NCBI RefSeq assembly: GCF_019351435.1
Contig: NZ_JAHWYN010000011.1
Span: forward strand, 1-64,000
From: Flavobacterium taihuense
Lineage (GTDB): Bacteria; Bacteroidota; Bacteroidia; Flavobacteriales; Flavobacteriaceae
DNA length: 64,000 nt
Direction of reading: 5' to 3'
Below are positions 16,231-26,728 of the stretch, in pieces (positions within the stretch are counted from its first letter, which is position 1; each line of letters opens with the position of its first letter). The translations under genes were made by a program, and so were the position numbers. The notes below the pieces were generated by a model. The model made no database searches and was not told the origin of the DNA. It saw only the letters and a program-made list of their open reading frames with translations.

Positions 16231-17433
16231 ATGAAGTTCGGAATTATAAAAGAAAGAAAAAATCCACCTGATAGAAGAGTTGTTTTCTCACCTGATGAAT
16301 TGGCTAGAATTAAACAGTTATATCACTCATGTACCATAAAAGTGGAAAGCTCGGATATACGTGTTTTTGCCGATAGTGAATATCGTAATATGGGGATTGA
16401 AGTAACCAATGATGTAAGTGATTGCGATGTTCTTTTTGGAGTAAAAGAAGTTCCTGTGGAGTATTTAATTCCTAATAAGGCCTATTTCTTTTTTTCGCAT
16501 ACAATTAAAAAACAACCGTATAACAGAAAGTTATTGCAAGCTATTTTAGAAAAAAATATCGACTTGTACGATCATGAAACTATTATAGATTCGCACAATC
16601 GAAGATTAATTGGTTTTGGTCGATATGCAGGTATTGTGGGTGCTTACAATGCTTTTCGTGCATTTGGTATCAAATTCGAATTGTTTAAAATGCCAAAAGC
16701 CGAAACACTTTCTGGCAAAGATGCATTAATCACTCATTTGAAAAGATTGGTTTTGCCTCCTCTAAAAATTGTGGTAACTGGAACTGGGAAAGTAGGAAAT
16801 GGAGCTAAAGAAATTTTGGATGCCATGAAAATTAAGGAAGTTTCGGTTGAAAATTACTTGACTAAAAATTTTACTCAGCCCGTTTATGTGCAAATTGATG
16901 TTTTGGATTATAATAAAAGAAAAGATGGACAAGTTTTAGACTTTACCGATTTTCATAATAATCCAGCAGAATATGTTTCTGATTTTGAAAAATTTACCAA
17001 GGTTTCAGATATTTATATCACAGGGCATTTTTATGGCAATGGAGCCCCTGTAATTTTAACCCGCGATATGCTTCAAGCCAATGATTGCAAGATAAAAGTA
17101 GTAGCAGATATCTCTTGTGATGTCAATGGACCAATCGCTTGTACTTTGCGTTCTTCTACGATTGCAGAACCTTTATACGGTTATTTGCCTAGTGAAAATA
17201 AAGAAGTAGATGTCTTTCATCCTGCTGCAATTGTTGTGATGGCCGTTGATAATTTACCTTGTGAATTACCAAAAGATGCCAGTGAAGGTTTTGGAGAAAT
17301 GTTTTCAGAACATGTTATTCCAGCCTTTTTTAACGGAGATAAAGACGGAATACTCAAAAGGGCCAAAATGACTGAAAACGGAAAACTTACCGAGCGTTTT
17401 AGTTATTTGCAAGATTATGTAGATGGAAAATAA
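16231..17433 (+). CDS. Saccharopine dehydrogenase-like NAD(P)-dependent oxidoreductase
   Basis: A 400-residue enzyme of the alanine dehydrogenase/transhydrogenase N-terminal superfamily. The start MKFGIIKERKNPPDRRVVFSP is typical. LFGVKEVP and FFFSHTIKKQPYNR follow, then YDHETIID and FGRYAGIVGA; a Rossmann loop VVTGTGKVGNGAKE lies near residues 181-194. The C-terminal part has VADISCDVNGPI. The layout resembles fungal-type saccharopine dehydrogenase (NAD+, lysine-forming) and the N-terminal half of animal aminoadipate semialdehyde synthase. It may act in lysine breakdown, but the substrate cannot be read from sequence. A TATATTTG -7 element lies upstream at 16174-16181, and a terminator follows. 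Confidence 0.8.
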   Translation: MKFGIIKERKNPPDRRVVFSPDELARIKQLYHSCTIKVESSDIRVFADSEYRNMGIEVTNDVSDCDVLFGVKEVPVEYLIPNKAYFFFSHTIKKQPYNRKLLQAILEKNIDLYDHETIIDSHNRRLIGFGRYAGIVGAYNAFRAFGIKFELFKMPKAETLSGKDALITHLKRLVLPPLKIVVTGTGKVGNGAKEILDAMKIKEVSVENYLTKNFTQPVYVQIDVLDYNKRKDGQVLDFTDFHNNPAEYVSDFEKFTKVSDIYITGHFYGNGAPVILTRDMLQANDCKIKVVADISCDVNGPIACTLRSSTIAEPLYGYLPSENKEVDVFHPAAIVVMAVDNLPCELPKDASEGFGEMFSEHVIPAFFNGDKDGILKRAKMTENGKLTERFSYLQDYVDGK

Positions 17434-17470
17434 AGTTAATGACTAATTCTCAAAATATAATTGAAATAGA

Positions 17471-17506
17471 AAAACCTGCAAAATTGTCGATTTGCAGGTT
17501 TTTTAG
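17471..17506 (+). terminator. Rho-independent terminator
   Basis: AAAACCTGCAAA (17471-17482) pairs perfectly with TTTGCAGGTTTT (17491-17502) around the loop ATTGTCGA, and a T-run follows. It ends the dehydrogenase transcript. Confidence 0.85.
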
Positions 17507-17593
17507 CTATAAGACCTAAATGGTATGAATCTCGGTAAATAGTTGATCGGCCTTGGGATTCATTTTTCAAAATTCTGAATTCTAAAATCCTTC

Positions 17594-18979
17594 TCAAACC
17601 ATCTCCTCTGGTTTCACCCAGTCATCAAATTCTTCGGGAGTTACATATCCTAATCGTACCGCTTCTTCTTTGAGTGTGGTGCCGTTTTTGTGCGCTGTTT
17701 GGGCAATTTCAGCCGATTTATAATATCCAATTTTAGTATTCAAAGCAGTAACTAGCATTAAAGAATTATTGACCAATTCCTGAATGCGGTTATGGTTAGG
17801 CTCAATTCCTTGTGCACAATGTATGTCGAAAGACCGACAAGCATCACCCAGTAATTCCGCCGATTGTAAAAAGTTGGCAGCCATCATGGGTTTAAAAACG
17901 TTCAGTTCATATTGGCCTTGCATACCACCAACGGTAATAGCCATGTCATTGCCTATAACTTGTGCACAAACCATAGTGAGCGCTTCGCATTGTGTTGGAT
18001 TTACTTTTCCGGGCATGATTGATGACCCTGGTTCGTTTTCTGGAATTAGGATTTCTCCAATTCCGGAACGTGGTCCAGAAGCCAGCATCCTAATGTCATT
18101 GGCTATTTTGTTCAAAGAAACCGCTATTTGTTTTAATGCACCATGTGTTTCTACTATAGCATCGTGAGCTGCCAGTGCTTCGAATTTATTGGGAGCAGTC
18201 ACAAAAGGGTGTCCTGTAAAATGACTTATGTATTCAGCTACTTTTGTATCATATTCTTTTGGCGTATTCAATCCAGTTCCTACTGCGGTGCCACCCAAAG
18301 CGATTTGAGATAAGTGTTCTAATGTGTTTTTAACAGCTTTCAAACCATAATCCAATTGTGCAACATAACCCGAAATTTCTTGACCTAAAGTGAGAGGAGT
18401 GGCATCCATCAAATGTGTGCGACCTATTTTGACTACCGATTTAAATTTGGTTGCTTTTCCCTCTAAAGTATCTCTTAATTTTTTGACATTAGGAATGGTG
18501 TTTTCAACCACTACTTTATAAGCCGCAATGTGCATAGCAGTTGGAAAAGTATCATTAGACGATTGCGATTTATTGACATCATCATTGGCTTTGATAAAAG
18601 GCTCGTCTTCAGTAATGCTTAATCTTTTCAGTACTTGAGCGCGATTAGCGATTACTTCATTGATATTCATGTTGCTTTGTGTACCAGAACCGGTTTGCCA
18701 AATTACAAGCGGAAATTCGTCAGGAAGCTGTCCTGAAAGAATCTCATCGCATACCAAGGCAATGTAATCTCGTTTTTCAACAGATAAAACGCCCAATTCA
18801 CAATTAGTGTAGGCAGCTGCTTTTTTTAAATAAGCAAAACCTTCAATAATCGCTTTAGGCATAGATGCCGTAGGGCCAATTTTGAAATTATTTAAGGACC
18901 GCTCGGTTTGTGCTCCCCAATATCTTTCTGAGGGAACTTGGACTTCGCCCATGGTGTCTTTTTCGATTCTATATTTCAT
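17594..18979 (-). CDS. fumC: Fumarate hydratase, class II
   Basis: A 461-residue fumarase of the aspartase/fumarase superfamily, which interconverts fumarate and L-malate in the TCA cycle. The superfamily signature [13 protein letters not shown] is present near residue 317. Other motifs are [36 protein letters not shown] and [16 protein letters not shown], which carries the active-site His. The motif pattern and length fit fumarase C better than aspartase or argininosuccinate lyase. It appears monocistronic. Confidence 0.95.
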   Translation of the reverse strand: MKYRIEKDTMGEVQVPSERYWGAQTERSLNNFKIGPTASMPKAIIEGFAYLKKAAAYTNCELGVLSVEKRDYIALVCDEILSGQLPDEFPLVIWQTGSGTQSNMNINEVIANRAQVLKRLSITEDEPFIKANDDVNKSQSSNDTFPTAMHIAAYKVVVENTIPNVKKLRDTLEGKATKFKSVVKIGRTHLMDATPLTLGQEISGYVAQLDYGLKAVKNTLEHLSQIALGGTAVGTGLNTPKEYDTKVAEYISHFTGHPFVTAPNKFEALAAHDAIVETHGALKQIAVSLNKIANDIRMLASGPRSGIGEILIPENEPGSSIMPGKVNPTQCEALTMVCAQVIGNDMAITVGGMQGQYELNVFKPMMAANFLQSAELLGDACRSFDIHCAQGIEPNHNRIQELVNNSLMLVTALNTKIGYYKSAEIAQTAHKNGTTLKEEAVRLGYVTPEEFDDWVKPEEMV

Positions 18980-19063
18980 GCTTTGAATTGTTCTGAGTTT
19001 TGAGTTTTCGGTTTTTCTGCAACCTGTTTTCTACAATCTGCTATCGATACAACTTTTGAATCC

Positions 19064-19474
19064 TTAGTGATAAAATTTCTTCACTTTAGCTACGATTTGA
19101 TTTGTGGTCATATTGTTTTCTGCAGTTTCAACTAGTTTTAGTTTGCTTGCATCGAATGATTTATCGGTGTTTATTTTCTGTTCTAGTTTTATTTTTGTTT
19201 CAGCTGGTCCAAAAATATAGAGTTCATCGACTAATTTGATATGTGATAGAATATTTTTGAGGAAATGATTGGTTTCATTTTTTCTTTTTTCTTCAAATTT
19301 AGTTTCATCGCTACCATGATGACTACCATTGAAAGATCCTTTGCTTCCTTCTTTTTGATGGTATATTTTATTTTCTAAATCAGATTCGATTTTTGATACC
19401 CTTTGCTTTCCACCATCAAGAGTAACAATAATTGCTTTTGATGAATCAATCCAGATGCCAGTTTGTTTTTTCAT
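19064..19474 (-). CDS. Hypothetical protein, possibly eRF1/host-attachment-like fold
   Basis: A 136-residue soluble protein. It starts MKKQTGIWIDSSKAIIVTL, a strand pattern seen in small bacterial relatives of archaeal/eukaryotic release factor domains. The middle is a charged Gly/Ser/His-rich linker (GSFNGSHHGSDE). The C-terminal half has a VDELYIFGPAETKIKLEQKI segment typical of that fold, followed by MTTNQIVAKVKKFY. Similar proteins are annotated as hypothetical in flavobacteria. The fold is a tentative reading. It lies 84 bases downstream of fumC's promoter region with its own leader and may be monocistronic. Confidence 0.5.
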   Translation of the reverse strand: MKKQTGIWIDSSKAIIVTLDGGKQRVSKIESDLENKIYHQKEGSKGSFNGSHHGSDETKFEEKRKNETNHFLKNILSHIKLVDELYIFGPAETKIKLEQKINTDKSFDASKLKLVETAENNMTTNQIVAKVKKFYH

Positions 19475-19808
19475 GACTTTGTTTTTTTAATTAAAATGAA
19501 CTTCAGTTAGAACTTTGCTATTTAGAGGGCAAAAAAAATATTTTTCAAGAGCGATTAGTAGATTTAAAAATTGAATTATTACTAATTTTGTTTGAAATAA
19601 AAAGATATTTTTCAGGAAAAGAATCGGGCTTATAAAGTTACGAAATAGTGCTGATTTTAGATTGTTAATTAAGATTTGTTTTAGTTTTGTTAAGTTTTTA
19701 TTTTTTTAAAGTTCATAGTATCAGTTTTTAAATAAAAGATAAGTGGTTTGCCATAAATAATAAAGGAACGTTTTGCTTTTAGGTTTAGCCAGAAAAAAAA
19801 AGTGACAA
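19475..19808. other. Intergenic stretch without recognised content
   Basis: This AT-rich stretch lies upstream of the 19,474 gene and downstream of the terminator at 19,809. No frame, repeat or convincing promoter match was found. Confidence 0.4.
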
Positions 19809-19840
19809 AAAAAAGATGTTGATTGCTCAACACCTTTTTT
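19809..19840 (-). terminator. Terminator of the M16 peptidase gene
   Basis: AAAAAAGATGTTGA (19809-19822) pairs with TCAACACCTTTTTT (19827-19840) around TTGC, with one G-U pair in the leftward transcript. It lies 70 bases past the stop codon at 19910. Confidence 0.75.
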
Positions 19841-19909
19841 CGATTTAAATTTTGCTAGGCTAAATTTTCTTTGTTTAACTTAGGACTTTAGTTTTTTGGT
19901 AACAAAAAA

Positions 19910-22621
19910 TTATTTTTTAACAAAATCACCCGCATTTATCATAACTAATTTCTTTGGATCAAAATATTTGACTAAAGCCGTATTTATTTTTTGAACATCT
20001 AAGTTTTTAACTTTGTTTTCAAAATCTTCAAAATCTTTGAACGTTTTTCCTAAATCCATATTTTCTCTTAGTTGACGAACCAAAAATTCATCTGTTCCAA
20101 GCATTGTCTGTCTGTTTTGTAACCAAGATTTCAAAGAACTGTCAAATTCTTCTTTGGTAAAACCTTTACTGATTGCTTTTTGAATTTCTTCATTTAAGGC
20201 TGTAATCAATTTCTCTTTCATCGTTGGGTTGTAATAGGCATAAAGTCCCCAATCTGTTGTCGGATCAATTGCATTGGCCTGCAAATAGGAACCTGCACCA
20301 TAGCTTAAACCATCAGTTTCACGTAAACGTTGTGGTATTCTGGAAGATAAGAATGAACCACCTCCCAATAATTCATTGGCCATTTCTACAGCAGGATAGT
20401 CAGGATTTTTTTCTCCAATATTCAAATTGATTTTTCCAAATAGAAAGGCATTGGTCTTATCATTGATTTGAATGGTTTTATCACTTGATTTGACATCAAA
20501 ATATTGGGTTGGAATTCTTTTGTAAGCCGTTTTTGGACTCCAATTGTCAAAAGTATTGGATAAGAATGTTTTAATAATTGGTTTATCGATTCCACCCACA
20601 AATGACGCAATGCTGTTAGAACCTCCATAAAATTGGGCATAATAATTTTTGATGTCCTCAATAGTTATTTTGTTTAAAGTAGCCAAACTTTCATCTATGG
20701 ATTCAGAGTAGTAAGGATGTGATTTAGAATACAAAGCAGTTAGTTTTGTTAGCTCTTCACTAGCAACAGCTTGAGGTTCATTTCTGTTGGACTCTAATCC
20801 GTTTTTGGTTTCTAGTTTTAGCTTTTCAAATTCGGTAACATCGAATGAAGGGTTTCTTAAAATGTCCTGTAGTATGTTTAAGGCATTGGTTAAATTAGTT
20901 TTGTCAGTACTGATTCTTACATATAATCCATCAACAGATCCATTCAGGCTTAAATTAATTTTGTATTGGTCAAGTTGGTCGTTAATGTCTTTTTTAGTTC
21001 TGGTTTTAGTTCCTAATTTCAGCATGCTAGCTGTTAGATTGGCGATCATTGATTTTTGGCTCAACGATTTTTCATCTCCCATCCTTAATAACAAGCGACC
21101 TTCAATTTTATTTCCCTTGGCAGGTTTTTCCAATAAAGCATATTTACCACCCGATGCTAATTTTCCTTCTTCAGTAGATTTCATGATATTGGCTACTGAT
21201 GTTTCAAAGGTGTTGGTATTGGCTTCCATTGCTTTTCCTTTGTAGCCATTCACAAGGGCTGCAATGTCTTTAGTGTCATTTACTTTAGTTCTTTCGCTAG
21301 TGGCTTCAGGAATAAAACGTCCCCAAGTTCTGTTGCTTTGTAAATAATACTTTTTGGCAGCATTTTGAATGTCGGCAACCGTCAAGGCTTCTACATTGTC
21401 TCTATCTAAAAAAAACAATCGCCAATCGCCAGCACCAACATATTCTGTCATAGCTATTGATAGGTTAATTGTCTTGTTATAGGTGTTTTCAAATTGTTTT
21501 GACAAATCATTTTTAGCTCGTTTAAGATCCTCTTCTGTAAAAGTCATTTGAGGAACTTCATTCATGGTTTCCAAAAAGACTTTTTGAACAGGGTTGATGT
21601 CTTTGTCTTTGGCAATTTCACAGGTAAACATACTAAATCCAGGATCTTTTAAGGTTCCGGTATATCCATAAACACTGGTGGATAGTTTCGTTTCGACTAA
21701 TTTTTTATACAATATACCAGAAGGGTTATTGGTTAATATTGAAATTAAGGCATTGTTAGCAGCATATTCTTTATCCGAAAAACTAGGAGTATGATACGCC
21801 ATTCCGATGTATTGAAGATCACCATTTCGTTTCAATTCCACAAATCGTTCACCGTCTTGTGGCGGTTCAACTGTATAGGTTTGTTCAATTTCTGTTTTTG
21901 GTCTAGGAATAGGAGCAAAATAGTCTTTAATCCAAGAAAGCGTTTTTTTCTCATCAAATTTTCCTCCAATTATAAGTGTAGTATTATTGGGCTGGTAGTA
22001 TTTTTGGTAAAAAACTTTCAGACGACTAGCAGGAACACGTTCAATATCTTCTTTGCTTCCAATAGTCGATTTTCCATAGTTATGCCATAAATAAGCAGTA
22101 GAAAGAATGCGTTCACTTAATACCCCGGAAGGATAATTTTCTCCAATTTCAAACTCATTTCGAACCACACTAAATTCAGTGTTCAAATCCGATTGCAGTA
22201 TGGCTGAGGTTACCATTCGATCAGCTTCCATTTCAAGTGCCCATTTTAGATTTTCATCGGTGGCAGGCAGAATTTCATAATAGTTAGTACGGTCATAATA
22301 AGTGGTACCGTTGGCTTGTGCTCCCTTATCGGCAATTGTTTTCTTGATATCAGTAAATTTGGAAGAACGTTTGAATAGCATATGTTCTAATAAATGTGCC
22401 ATACCAGATTCTCCGTAACCTTCGTGACGGGAACCAACCCCATACACAATATTGACAACCACATTTGATTGTGCAGCATCCGGAATTAATAAAATTTTCA
22501 TTCCGTTGGGCAAGCTATATTCTTTTATCCCTTCCACCGAAGTGACAAAAGTAGCTTCTTGGGAATAGGAAGTTGTGACCAAAAGGGACACAAAAGACAA
22601 AACAAGAAGTAATTTTTTCAT
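19910..22621 (-). CDS. M16 family zinc metallopeptidase (insulinase-like)
   Basis: The ATG at 22621 is chosen because it begins a clear signal peptide (MKKLLLVLSFVSLLV, cleavage after TSYS near residue 20), giving 903 residues. The longer frame adds 58 residues of poor, Ser/Lys-rich sequence. The inverted zinc motif HLLEH is at residues 76-80, followed by the distal Glu in EMEADRM. Two M16 halves are visible (about 25-450 and 480-900), and the second lacks the zinc motif, as usual for this fused type. It is periplasmic and degrades peptides. Its terminator follows and it stands alone. Confidence 0.9.
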   Translation of the reverse strand: MKKLLLVLSFVSLLVTTSYSQEATFVTSVEGIKEYSLPNGMKILLIPDAAQSNVVVNIVYGVGSRHEGYGESGMAHLLEHMLFKRSSKFTDIKKTIADKGAQANGTTYYDRTNYYEILPATDENLKWALEMEADRMVTSAILQSDLNTEFSVVRNEFEIGENYPSGVLSERILSTAYLWHNYGKSTIGSKEDIERVPASRLKVFYQKYYQPNNTTLIIGGKFDEKKTLSWIKDYFAPIPRPKTEIEQTYTVEPPQDGERFVELKRNGDLQYIGMAYHTPSFSDKEYAANNALISILTNNPSGILYKKLVETKLSTSVYGYTGTLKDPGFSMFTCEIAKDKDINPVQKVFLETMNEVPQMTFTEEDLKRAKNDLSKQFENTYNKTINLSIAMTEYVGAGDWRLFFLDRDNVEALTVADIQNAAKKYYLQSNRTWGRFIPEATSERTKVNDTKDIAALVNGYKGKAMEANTNTFETSVANIMKSTEEGKLASGGKYALLEKPAKGNKIEGRLLLRMGDEKSLSQKSMIANLTASMLKLGTKTRTKKDINDQLDQYKINLSLNGSVDGLYVRISTDKTNLTNALNILQDILRNPSFDVTEFEKLKLETKNGLESNRNEPQAVASEELTKLTALYSKSHPYYSESIDESLATLNKITIEDIKNYYAQFYGGSNSIASFVGGIDKPIIKTFLSNTFDNWSPKTAYKRIPTQYFDVKSSDKTIQINDKTNAFLFGKINLNIGEKNPDYPAVEMANELLGGGSFLSSRIPQRLRETDGLSYGAGSYLQANAIDPTTDWGLYAYYNPTMKEKLITALNEEIQKAISKGFTKEEFDSSLKSWLQNRQTMLGTDEFLVRQLRENMDLGKTFKDFEDFENKVKNLDVQKINTALVKYFDPKKLVMINAGDFVKK

Positions 22622-22973
22622 TTTTTTTGATATTGTTGTAAGTTTATATTGTAAAAATATGATTTTTTTTGAAAGAATAATCAGTTGTTTTGAAAAATTT
22701 AAGAAAGTTTCTTGACTACTTATTTTTTTATTTATTCTTTGAACAATTTTTTTTAAAAGTATTAAAATTGATAGTAATTGTTTGGAACACATCACTTAAA
22801 TTTTTTTTAAAAGGAAGTTAAAAACAAGTAATTGCATTAGTCAAAGTATTCCATAATGTATGGTTATCAATAGAAAAGCCGGATTGAGTTTATTAATTGC
22901 GGTATATTGAGTGTTTTCCTTGGTTTATATTCTTATTTTTAATTTTTGGTACGAATGAATTAATAAAAAAGAA
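22622..22973. other. Divergent promoter gap
   Basis: A 352-base AT-rich gap between the leftward M16 gene and the rightward racemase gene. It must hold both promoters, but neither gives a good match to the consensus. No repeat or small gene was found. Confidence 0.4.
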
Positions 22974-23663
22974 ATGAAAAAATTAGGGCTTATTGGAGGT
23001 ATTAGTTGGTTATCTACGGCAGATTATTATAAGTTTATTAATGAAGGGGTTAATGAACAGTTAGGAGGAGTGAATTTTGCGGAGTGCATGATTTATTCTT
23101 TCAATTACAATGACATCAAAAGAAACAATGAAAATAATGATTGGGAAACGACATTCAATATGTTGTCAAAAGCGTGTCAAAATTTAAAAGACTGTGGTGC
23201 CGAAGCGATTATTCTTTGTGCCAATACCATGCATCTTATTGCTGATCGAATTCAGGAAAGCGTTGATTTGCCCCTCATTCACATTGCTACCGAAACCGCT
23301 AAGGAAATTCAAAAAAGCAATCTGAAAAAAGTGGGACTTCTGGGAACAAAATTCACGATGGAATTGGATTTTTTTAAAGACAAATTAACGGCTTTGAATA
23401 TTGAAGCAATAATACCAGGAGCCGACGATAGAGATTTTATACATGATACTATTTTTAATGAGTTGGGAAAAGGATTAATTTTGGAAAGTACCAAGGCAAG
23501 ATATCTTTCGATTATTGAAAAATTAATAGACAATGGAGCTGAAGGGATTATTCTGGGTTGTACAGAAATTCCATTATTGATAAGACAAGAAGAAGTCCAG
23601 GTGCCCGTTTTTGACACTGCTATGATTCATTCCAACGCTGCTGTTGCATTTGCTTTGAGTTAA
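22974..23663 (+). CDS. Aspartate/glutamate racemase family protein
   Basis: A 229-residue racemase-type enzyme. It opens MKKLGLIGGISWLSTADYY, carries the first catalytic Cys in LCANTMH (about residue 81) and the second in ILGCTEIPLL (about residue 192), the two-cysteine pattern of cofactor-independent racemases. The NTMH and GCTEI motifs match the aspartate racemase branch rather than MurI glutamate racemase. Likely products are D-amino acids for the envelope or for catabolism. It appears monocistronic and has no Shine-Dalgarno sequence. Confidence 0.88.
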   Translation: MKKLGLIGGISWLSTADYYKFINEGVNEQLGGVNFAECMIYSFNYNDIKRNNENNDWETTFNMLSKACQNLKDCGAEAIILCANTMHLIADRIQESVDLPLIHIATETAKEIQKSNLKKVGLLGTKFTMELDFFKDKLTALNIEAIIPGADDRDFIHDTIFNELGKGLILESTKARYLSIIEKLIDNGAEGIILGCTEIPLLIRQEEVQVPVFDTAMIHSNAAVAFALS

Positions 23664-24232
23664 AAGTATTGGAATATTTCGAGCATTTATTGTGTGATAT
23701 TAAAACCATAAAATAAACCAACTAAAATTTATTTGTTGCGCATTTTACACATTTAAACAGTTCGATGGCACGATACTGATTTTCATGTTGTTTTTGTATA
23801 TAAGTGCTTATTTAGTAGCGTTTTAAATAAGGTTTTTTTTGAAATAAAAAAGGCTCTTAATATTTAAAAAATCATTATATTTCATTAAATTTACCAGCTA
23901 TTTATAATTAAAATACGACAGAATTTAAGAGTTGTATTTTATGAAATTGGGAGCATGATAAAAACAGCTACTTATGTTTTAATTGATGTTCATTAAAATT
24001 TAAGCTAATACAAATTAGGTTCTATTATGGAAGTATTCCTACTTACTACTTCCCGTTATGGTAAAAAATGCCAATAAAAGCACTAAAAGTCATTTATGGA
24101 CAGCCTCAATTTTTAGTGTTTAGAAAACTTTAAAAACAGATTTACTTATTCAATTAAAATGTATGTCAAAATACATTTATAATTTGAAGTCTTTTACTCT
24201 AATTGTCATTCTAACGTTAAAAACGATAAGAC
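23664..24232. other. Long leader region upstream of ppsA
   Basis: A 569-base stretch with no gene or convincing RNA structure. It precedes the long metabolic cluster, so it probably holds that cluster's main promoter and regulatory sites. No clear consensus match was identified. Confidence 0.4.
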
Positions 24233-26680
24233 ATGTCAAACTACAGCCACATACTTTTCTTTGACCAAATTAATATATCCGAAATTGGTAAAGTTGGTGG
24301 AAAAAATGCTTCACTTGGAGAAATGTATACCCAGCTTAACTCAATAGGGGTTGCTATTCCCAACGGTTTTGCTCTCACTGCAAACGGATACCGTTTTTTT
24401 ATTAAAAAAAATCATTTGGAGAAACCACTCGAAGATTTATTGATTCAGCTGGATACAAAAAATTACTCGAACCTTTCTGTTATAGGAGAAAAAGCCCGAG
24501 CGCTGATTTTATCAGCGGTAATTCCAGTTGAAATTCGTGAGGAAATAGAGAATGCTTATAGATCTCTTTGTGAACAAAGTGGTAAAAATAACCTTGATGT
24601 TGCGGTACGTAGCAGTGCAACTTCCGAAGATTTGCCTACAGCGAGTTTTGCTGGGCAAATGCAGTCTTTTTTGAATATCTGTGGATCAGCACAATTAGTG
24701 GCTGCCGTACACCGCTGTTTTGTTTCTTTATATACAGACCGAGCCATAAAATACCGAATTGATATGGGGTTTGACAAACTAGACATTGCCATTTCAGTAG
24801 GTGTTCAGCAAATGGTGCGTAGTGATAAAGCATCTTCCGGTGTGGCATTTACGATAGATCCCGACACTGGTTTCGAAAACACAATTATCATCAATGGTTC
24901 TTGGGGACTAGGTGAAAATATTGTGCAAGGTAGCATTACACCAGATGAATGGATGGTTTTTAAACCTACTTTAGAAAAGCCAAATTTGAACCCCATTTTA
25001 AAAAGACATTGCGGAAGGAAAGAATTTACTATGATTTATTCTGATGAATCCGAAAGCTTATCTGTTGATAATACGATAGTAAATACTGAAACGTCATTGG
25101 ATAAACAAAATCAATTTACATTAAGCGATAAAGAAGTAATCCAGCTTTCCCAATGGTGTTATAAAATTGAAAAGCATTATAAAAAAGCCATGGATATTGA
25201 ATGGGCCAAAGACGGATTCAATAATAAACTCTATATCGTTCAGGCGCGTCCGGAAACGATTCATGGAAAAATAAACAAACAAGTTCGGGAAATTTACAAA
25301 CTAAAAGAAAAAGGAACACTTTTAGTAAAAGGAATAGCATTGGGAGACAAAATAATTTCTGGAAAAGCCCGAATCCTAAACAGTCCGCAAGAGGGTAATT
25401 TATTATTGGATGGCGAAATTATTATAACCGATTTGACCAATCCAGATTGGGATCCCATAATGAAAAGAGCTGCAGCGATTATTACTAATAAAGGTGGTCG
25501 CACAAGCCATGCCGCCATTGTTGCCCGAGAACTGGGAACCGTTGCTGTTGTAGGATGCGGAAATGCCACTGCTGTCATAAAAAACGGTCAGGATATTACA
25601 GTCTCCTGTGCCGAAGGGAAAGATGGTAATATTTATGATGGATTGTTGAAATGGGAAGTAAAAGAGCAAGATTTCAGTAAACTTGAAATACCAAAAACCG
25701 ATCCTATGTTAATTCTAGCAGATCCCGAAAGGGCTTTCGAGTTGAGTTACTACCCCAATCAAGGTGTTGGTCTCATGCGAATGGAATTTGCAATTTCGAA
25801 TACCATAAAAATTCATCCGCTCGCTTTGTGTGAACCTGAAAAAGTGGTTGATGAAAAAGTTATTTCAACTATAAAAGAATTGACCAAAGGCTATACGGAT
25901 CCTAAAAAATATTTTGTGGATGAATTAGCCAAAGCAGTATCTATTGTGGCTGCAGCTTTTTATCCGAAGGATGTTATTGTTCGAATGAGCGATTTCAAAA
26001 GCAATGAATACAGAAACCTTGTTGGAGGACAATACTTTGAGCCAGACGAAGAAAACCCAATGATTGGTTTTCGAGGAGCTTCCCGTTATTACAGCGATTT
26101 TTATAGAAAAGGTTTTGCATTAGAATGCGATGCCATGAAAAAAGTGCGAAATGAAATGGGACTTACCAATGTGAAATTGATGATTCCTTTTTGCAGAACG
26201 GTTGAAGAAGGTAAAATGGTATTAGCGGAAATGGAAAAAAACGGATTGGTGCAAGGCGTCAACGATTTAGAGGTGTATGTCATGGTCGAAATTCCAAGTA
26301 ATGTTTTATTGGCAGAGGAATTTGCAAAACTATTTGATGGTTTTTCTATTGGTTCCAATGATTTAACACAACTTACCTTGGGCTTGGATCGTGATTCTAC
26401 ATTGGTCAGTTATTTGTTTAGCGAAGAAAATCCAGCGGTCAAAGCCCTAATAAGACAAACCATTAAAATGGCCAAAAAAATGGGAATAAAAGTAGGACTC
26501 TGTGGTCAGGCGCCTAGTGATATTCCTGCTTTTGCGAATTTTTTGGTAGAAGAAGGAATAGACAGTATTTCTTTTAATCCTGATGCTTTGATAAAAGGAA
26601 TTGAAAATATTTTGGGTGCTGAAAAAGACTTTCATAAAAAAATAATCGAAAGTATCGCTGAATTGGATGAGCTTTTTTGA
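24233..26680 (+). CDS. ppsA: Phosphoenolpyruvate synthase
   Basis: An 815-residue PEP synthase, which makes PEP from pyruvate and ATP and releases AMP and phosphate; it is the gluconeogenic entry point. The N-terminal ATP/pyruvate-binding domain has KNASLGEMY and VRSSATSEDLPTASFAGQ. The phosphohistidine swivel is GGRTSHAAIVARELG with His426, and the PEP-binding barrel ends with the catalytic Cys757 in GLCGQAPSD. Length and motifs fit PpsA rather than PPDK. It is the first gene of a rightward cluster whose other members handle formate, acetate, pyruvate and acetyl-CoA. Confidence 0.95.
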   Translation: MSNYSHILFFDQINISEIGKVGGKNASLGEMYTQLNSIGVAIPNGFALTANGYRFFIKKNHLEKPLEDLLIQLDTKNYSNLSVIGEKARALILSAVIPVEIREEIENAYRSLCEQSGKNNLDVAVRSSATSEDLPTASFAGQMQSFLNICGSAQLVAAVHRCFVSLYTDRAIKYRIDMGFDKLDIAISVGVQQMVRSDKASSGVAFTIDPDTGFENTIIINGSWGLGENIVQGSITPDEWMVFKPTLEKPNLNPILKRHCGRKEFTMIYSDESESLSVDNTIVNTETSLDKQNQFTLSDKEVIQLSQWCYKIEKHYKKAMDIEWAKDGFNNKLYIVQARPETIHGKINKQVREIYKLKEKGTLLVKGIALGDKIISGKARILNSPQEGNLLLDGEIIITDLTNPDWDPIMKRAAAIITNKGGRTSHAAIVARELGTVAVVGCGNATAVIKNGQDITVSCAEGKDGNIYDGLLKWEVKEQDFSKLEIPKTDPMLILADPERAFELSYYPNQGVGLMRMEFAISNTIKIHPLALCEPEKVVDEKVISTIKELTKGYTDPKKYFVDELAKAVSIVAAAFYPKDVIVRMSDFKSNEYRNLVGGQYFEPDEENPMIGFRGASRYYSDFYRKGFALECDAMKKVRNEMGLTNVKLMIPFCRTVEEGKMVLAEMEKNGLVQGVNDLEVYVMVEIPSNVLLAEEFAKLFDGFSIGSNDLTQLTLGLDRDSTLVSYLFSEENPAVKALIRQTIKMAKKMGIKVGLCGQAPSDIPAFANFLVEEGIDSISFNPDALIKGIENILGAEKDFHKKIIESIAELDELF

Positions 26681-26728
26681 GGCTCTGCGGTTAAAAAGAG
26701 GTGAGAATTAATACCATATAATTAAGGG